This document shows, in pieces, positions 60,227 through 64,000 of a stretch of DNA of 64,000 bases. The notes below the pieces were generated by a model, which was not told the origin of the DNA, made no database searches, and was given only the letters and a program-made list of their open reading frames with translations. Each line of letters begins with the position of its first letter. Position 1 is the first letter of the stretch. The DNA comes from Candidatus Cryosericum septentrionale (lineage in GTDB: Bacteria > Caldisericota > Caldisericia > Cryosericales > Cryosericaceae), in NCBI RefSeq assembly GCF_003570995.1, contig NZ_QXIY01000015.1, positions 17,863 through 81,862 on the forward strand, in the 5' to 3' direction. Both the position numbers and the translations under genes were made by a program.

Positions 60227-63200
60227 CTATTTGGTTTGCTGAAGCACTTCGTTTTCTGCCACCCTCAAGCCGTACAAACGGAAGACGAGGGAGTCGATGG
60301 CGCGGTCGAGGGCGGCTATCTGGAGCTGAAGACCGGACTTCTCGCGGTCGGTGCCGGAGGCAGCGAGCTGGTGGTGAAGCGTCAGCATTTGGTCGACGAC
60401 GCGGACCATCTCGTCGTGTACCACCTTGTCGGCGGGGTTCGTGAAGTCGATGGGACGGATGGGGAGGTCTCGAATGAAGCGGGACTCGAAACTGTAGTAC
60501 CCTCCCCGCATGGAAGTAGCGATTCTCTTCAGCATCCAATCCAGGAGCCTGCTGTTGAGGAGCCCCAGTAGAAACTTTGGCGAGTATGGCGGTGCGGCAA
60601 GCAGTCCGTAGCCGCCAGCAACGCCACCGGTGAAGAAGATGTCACCGATCTCGTCGAGTGAAAACGAGGCACGCGGCGCAATATCGGGGGTGAAGAGCTT
60701 AGGTAGATGCATGACATCGAGTGCTTTCGGGTAGATGTAGCCATACCATTTCGGACCGCGCATTCTGCCACCTTCGCGCTGTTCAAGGTACGGCTTGTTG
60801 GCTAACAGATACTCCCATGTAAGTGGAAACCGGGACTGTAGCTCCTTGTCGTTGATGAGTGCCATCGTTCCTGTGCTGCGTGAATAGGGGAAGAGGATAA
60901 GCAGTTTGCCGCGAGTCAGAGCATAAGGCTTGCTATTGCCGCCCTTGACGAGAGGATGGAGGAGTTCGGTTTCCAGCGAGTGTTCCTGTCCGGTCGCTCG
61001 CGAGTAGATGCGAACGTCTGTGCTCCCTTGTTCGCGTTCCTCCAAAATGTACACGGCGTCAGCACTTGTCTTGATGCCCTGGAATATCCGCAGTGTCACA
61101 TCCCCCAGTTTCACCGGCATCTTGTTCAACTTCTCGAAGAGAGCTGCACCATCGCCGACGGTGAAATTCCATGCGGCTGAGGTGGCCGTGATCGCTGGAA
61201 GATCTCCCTCGGTGGCGGAACGGTCACGGCGCCATGCGGCAAGGTCGGTGACCTTGGCGATGTGGAAGCTCTCGTGTGGCTGGGCGTCAAGGAAGAGCAG
61301 GCATGTGTACGTGGTCGCGTTGCCAAAGACCTGCTGGTCTCCGAAATGAACAATGCTCCGCAGATGACTGCCATCAGCAATCAACTTGCGCAGCGGTTCG
61401 CCATACTGGGCATTGAAGAACTTATGTGGCAGGATGTAGCCCAGGCGGCCGTGTTCATTCAGCAGGTTCAGACCCTGCTCGACGAAGACGGCGTACAGGT
61501 CGTAGTTGCCCTTGCTCGCTGCCTTGTATTTTCCCTTGTAGTATTCGACCTCAAGGGGGTTGAATTCCTTGAGAGTCTGGATACGGATATAGGGTGGGTT
61601 TCCCAGCACGACGTCGAAGCCGCCATGGGTATCAAAGACCTGCTTGAAACCGTTGGGGCCCTTCCAGTCGAAGGCATTGATGCGGTAGCGCGTGTCGTCG
61701 TCAACAAACAGACTCTCGGGCTTGTCGCTGTAGAAGTCGGGACCGATAAGGGAGTTGCCACACTTGATGTTGCTCTCCAGCTTGGGGAGCAGGCGCTGGC
61801 GGCCACCCCTCGTGAACAGCTCAGCGGTCTCGGAGGTCTCACCCTCCAGCAGCCGCAGGGTCAGCGACAGCTTGGCGATCTCGACTGCCTGGTCGTCGAT
61901 GTCCACGCCGTAGATATTGTTGGTCAGGATGCGGCGCTTCTCGTCGATGGTCAGGCGATAGTCGCCTGCGCGCGGCTCAATGATACAGTGGTCCTTGAGC
62001 GCTTTGGCGAGGTGTACGTCCTGAGTGTACCAGTCCAGGTGCCAGCTGAGCAGCTTGTCGTATGCTCCCAGCAGGAAGCTGCCGGAACCGCAGGCGGGGT
62101 CGAGGATATGCAGTTGCTCGACCTTGGTGGGGGTCGTCTCCTTGAGTGCCTCCCCGACGGTATGGTCCACGATGTACTCCACGATATCCCGTGGGGTGTA
62201 GTAGACGCCGCCGGCTTTCTTGACTTCGGGCTTTTCCTCCACTTTGACGCGGTGCTCGGTGGTGAGGCGAATGGTCTTGCCCAGGAACTGCTCATAGATG
62301 TTGCCCAGGATGGCGACGTCCAGCACCGAGAACTCGTAGGGGCTCTGCGGGTAGTAGACGCTGCGGACGATGTCCTTGATGATGTTGTCGTCGACCGTCA
62401 GGCCCGGGGTCAGCGTGTCCTCGGCGAAGTTGAAGAGTCCACCGTTGTACCGCGCGTCGGCCTGGGTGAAGAGCTGCAGCAGGCGCGTGTACTGGTTCGT
62501 GCCGTTGAGCAGGGAGTGCAGTGTGCCATAGATGTCGATGCCGCGGTCCTCGGCGATGCGCAGGAACACGATGCGGTCGATTGTCTTCTGGACGGCGAAG
62601 TTGAGCTGGTGGAGGGGCAGGTCGCGGTTGCGGAGGGCGATATTGCGCGCCAACTTCTCGCGCCACTGGTCGATGAGGTTCAGGAACTCCTTGTCGACTT
62701 CGCTGGTGCCCCGCTTACTGCGCGTGTCCTCAACATACTTGTCGAAGGCACCGTGCAGGATGGCCTCGCGGGAGAAGGTACCGGTGAGGAACGCCCACTT
62801 CCCGGGATAGTCCTCGAAAGTGAAGTACTGGATACGAGCCACAGAGGCGCTGTCATTGGGGCCGGGCTTGATGCGCGTGTCATAGACAGCGAATTCCTGG
62901 AAGTCAGTTAAGATCGACAGCGGCAGTTTGGCCGAGTAGGCGTAGCGGCGCAACTGGTAGGCGGGACTGGGGTCGTTGCGCAGATCGACCGACGGCTTCT
63001 TGGCTTCCACAAAGAACTTGCGGACACCACCGATGCGGAAGCAGTAATCAGGGGCTTTGGTGCCGCCCTCGATGCTGACCTTGTCCTCCCGGATGACCTC
63101 GCGGTACTGCTCGGCATAGCCGGCCGTGTTGGCGACGTCCCAGCCCAGTAGCTCAAACAGGGGATCGATGAAGTCAGTACGTGTGTTGGCTTCATCGTAC

Positions 63201-63277
63201 GAGACACCCTTGTACTGCTCCAAGTGTTCCTTGAAGCGGTCGATCAGTTGGACCAGTTCGTCCGGCAGATTCTCCAT
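60227..63277 (-). CDS. Single-chain restriction-modification enzyme (type IIG/Eco57I-like)
   Basis: This 1016-residue protein has an N-terminal nuclease-like domain (EANTRTDFIDPLFELLGWDV, then PDYCFRIGGVRKFFVEAKKP, a D...ExK motif near residue 85-95). A helical linker leads to an N6-adenine methyltransferase domain with SAM motif LDPACGSGSFLLGAY (~residue 412) and catalytic motif VLGNPPYIR (~residue 570). A C-terminal target-recognition domain (IFQGIKTSADAVYILEE and SFESRFIRDLPIRP) follows. One polypeptide thus cuts and methylates. All key residues are present. GGAGG is 6 bases before ATG 63277. Recognition sequence cannot be predicted. Confidence 0.93.
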   Translation of the reverse strand: MENLPDELVQLIDRFKEHLEQYKGVSYDEANTRTDFIDPLFELLGWDVANTAGYAEQYREVIREDKVSIEGGTKAPDYCFRIGGVRKFFVEAKKPSVDLRNDPSPAYQLRRYAYSAKLPLSILTDFQEFAVYDTRIKPGPNDSASVARIQYFTFEDYPGKWAFLTGTFSREAILHGAFDKYVEDTRSKRGTSEVDKEFLNLIDQWREKLARNIALRNRDLPLHQLNFAVQKTIDRIVFLRIAEDRGIDIYGTLHSLLNGTNQYTRLLQLFTQADARYNGGLFNFAEDTLTPGLTVDDNIIKDIVRSVYYPQSPYEFSVLDVAILGNIYEQFLGKTIRLTTEHRVKVEEKPEVKKAGGVYYTPRDIVEYIVDHTVGEALKETTPTKVEQLHILDPACGSGSFLLGAYDKLLSWHLDWYTQDVHLAKALKDHCIIEPRAGDYRLTIDEKRRILTNNIYGVDIDDQAVEIAKLSLTLRLLEGETSETAELFTRGGRQRLLPKLESNIKCGNSLIGPDFYSDKPESLFVDDDTRYRINAFDWKGPNGFKQVFDTHGGFDVVLGNPPYIRIQTLKEFNPLEVEYYKGKYKAASKGNYDLYAVFVEQGLNLLNEHGRLGYILPHKFFNAQYGEPLRKLIADGSHLRSIVHFGDQQVFGNATTYTCLLFLDAQPHESFHIAKVTDLAAWRRDRSATEGDLPAITATSAAWNFTVGDGAALFEKLNKMPVKLGDVTLRIFQGIKTSADAVYILEEREQGSTDVRIYSRATGQEHSLETELLHPLVKGGNSKPYALTRGKLLILFPYSRSTGTMALINDKELQSRFPLTWEYLLANKPYLEQREGGRMRGPKWYGYIYPKALDVMHLPKLFTPDIAPRASFSLDEIGDIFFTGGVAGGYGLLAAPPYSPKFLLGLLNSRLLDWMLKRIATSMRGGYYSFESRFIRDLPIRPIDFTNPADKVVHDEMVRVVDQMLTLHHQLAASGTDREKSGLQLQIAALDRAIDSLVFRLYGLRVAENEVLQQTK

Positions 63278-63292
63278 GAAGCCTCCTTGTTT

Positions 63293-63322
63293 AGTATAGT
63301 ACACAAAACGAGAGACGTGCAA
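63293..63322 (-). promoter_or_regulatory. Promoter of the restriction-modification operon
   Basis: On the minus strand, TTGCAC (63317-63322), 18 bases, then TATACT (63293-63298), and the ribosome site and ATG 63277 follow within 20 bases, so the leader is very short. Confidence 0.55.
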
Positions 63323-63506
63323 CGTGGAACAGACCTGCGACCAAGTCTGCTGCCCAGCCGATTAGCAAAAACATCACCAACGCGTTATATTTGTAGTGGA
63401 GGACACAATGTCCGCTGCGATACCGCACCGATACGGCGCGCTGACGGCTCTGGTGACCGGGTTCCTGTCCACCATTGGATCAAGAAGGGAAGACGGAGGG
63501 CAAGAA

Positions 63507-64000
63507 ATGGACACGAACAAACAACTACAGAAGCGTCCATGGATCATCGCAGGGTTGCTCATACTGACACTGCTCAGTACTGCCATGACAGGATGTCAGA
63601 ACCAGGCAACGTCGGGCACTGTCAATAGCACCTTTGTCGATGTAAACGGCCTGCTTGCGGTACCTGCCAAGGCTGTTGCATCATACGCCACTGAAAATCT
63701 GAACCTGGGCAATGATGCTTGCGCCGGCATACCACAGTTCCTGGATGGTACGCTATATACCTTCTCGTACCATGACGACTTGACTCAATGGACGACTGCA
63801 TGGGACCAGGCAACGGGGAAGAAGCTTTGGTCAGTATACACGAACGCGTTTGCGTATATACGACCGTATACGACATTTACGACGGATGGGAAGCACCTCT
63901 TTTTTGTCCGCACGGACATATTCAAGTCGGGCGAGCCCGGCGTTGTTGCGTCTATCGCGTGTCTTGACAAGACGACGGGTGCAACCGTCTGGCAAAGTAC
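63507..64000 (+). CDS. Lipoprotein with PQQ-type beta-propeller repeats (partial)
   Basis: The open frame runs off the right edge. ATG 63507 follows GGAGGG by 7 bases and starts a signal peptide (KRPWIIAGLLILTLLSTAM) with lipobox MTGC, Cys ~30. An in-frame ATG at 63408 also has a good GGAGG but would put 33 extra residues before the signal, so 63507 is favoured. The mature part shows repeats WDQATGKKLWSV and LDKTTGATVWQS, the PQQ/WD-like blade pattern of BamB and pyrroloquinoline-type proteins. Probably a surface scaffold; no enzymatic residue can be read from the fragment. Confidence 0.8.
   Translation, partial: MDTNKQLQKRPWIIAGLLILTLLSTAMTGCQNQATSGTVNSTFVDVNGLLAVPAKAVASYATENLNLGNDACAGIPQFLDGTLYTFSYHDDLTQWTTAWDQATGKKLWSVYTNAFAYIRPYTTFTTDGKHLFFVRTDIFKSGEPGVVASIACLDKTTGATVWQS

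Noticed and set aside
61262..62911. A 549-codon plus-strand frame opposite the restriction-modification gene
   Set aside because: Antisense to the methyltransferase domain; no start signals or family resemblance.

Overview
The window reads as a chromosomal segment of an anaerobic, amino-acid- and peptide-using bacterium. It is bacterial: starts are preceded by GGAGG-type ribosome sites, promoters look like TTGACA/TATAAT, and there are MnmG, SurE and sigma/anti-sigma genes. The metabolism visible here is a tungsten-type aldehyde ferredoxin oxidoreductase, a branched-chain amino-acid ABC importer, a four-gene L-proline-dehydrogenase-like complex (order pdhA-F-X-B, as known from Thermococcales), a PepV-like dipeptidase, ornithine-racemase-like enzymes and a phosphate acetyltransferase. 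Most of the DNA is G+C rich. I cannot place the lineage from sequence alone; a Caldisericota/Clostridia-like fermenter would fit, but that is a guess.

Layout. 1-2043: ArsR-regulated operon with a thioredoxin-like protein and an ArsP/DUF318 permease. 2069-9207 (minus strand): aldehyde oxidoreductase, then livF, a fused livM-livG, livH and the substrate-binding lipoprotein. 9563-12890 (plus): pdhAFXB-like oxidase. 13057-14771: alpha/beta hydrolase and DUF4380-like protein. 14957-19348 (minus): lipoprotein, an endonuclease/phosphatase gene broken by an in-frame TAG, a repeat-containing surface protein, a small exported protein that runs into a repeat, and OsmC. 19497-22728: serine hydrolase (plus) and MnmG (minus). 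22926-24023: sugar ABC ATPase.

24040-31380 is an AT-rich island with a sugar-binding lipoprotein, two CUT1 permeases and a GH3 glucosidase, ending in a frameshifted IS transposase. It lacks its own ATPase and lies next to the native-composition ATPase. 31438-33843: RNase-J-like metallo-hydrolase and SurE. 33900-39343: a promoter with a long structured leader, then a D-Ala-D-Ala-ligase-like ATP-grasp enzyme, two tandem ornithine-racemase-like proteins and a degenerate histidine-kinase-like protein. This is the most suggestive uncharacterised system in the window.

39406-50650: CYTH phosphohydrolase, dipeptidase, two half-size chromate transporters, Pta, ECF-transporter S component, DUF2325 protein, M23 peptidase, FTR1 iron permease, NIF3-like protein and a TGS-uridine-kinase-like protein. 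50712-54211: a cell-envelope module with an ECF-like sigma factor, membrane anti-sigma candidate, membrane-anchored protein, M23 peptidase and secreted protein. 54530-63277 is an accessory or defence region: PhzF with an apparently leaderless promoter, DUF6496-like small protein, AbiEi-like antitoxin, PIN toxin with XRE-ImmA partner, two uncharacterised ORFs (one with a HEPN-like motif) separated by one in-frame TGA, an Abi-like protein and a large single-chain restriction-modification enzyme. The window ends inside a lipoprotein with PQQ-type repeats. I saw no rRNA, tRNA or CRISPR array.
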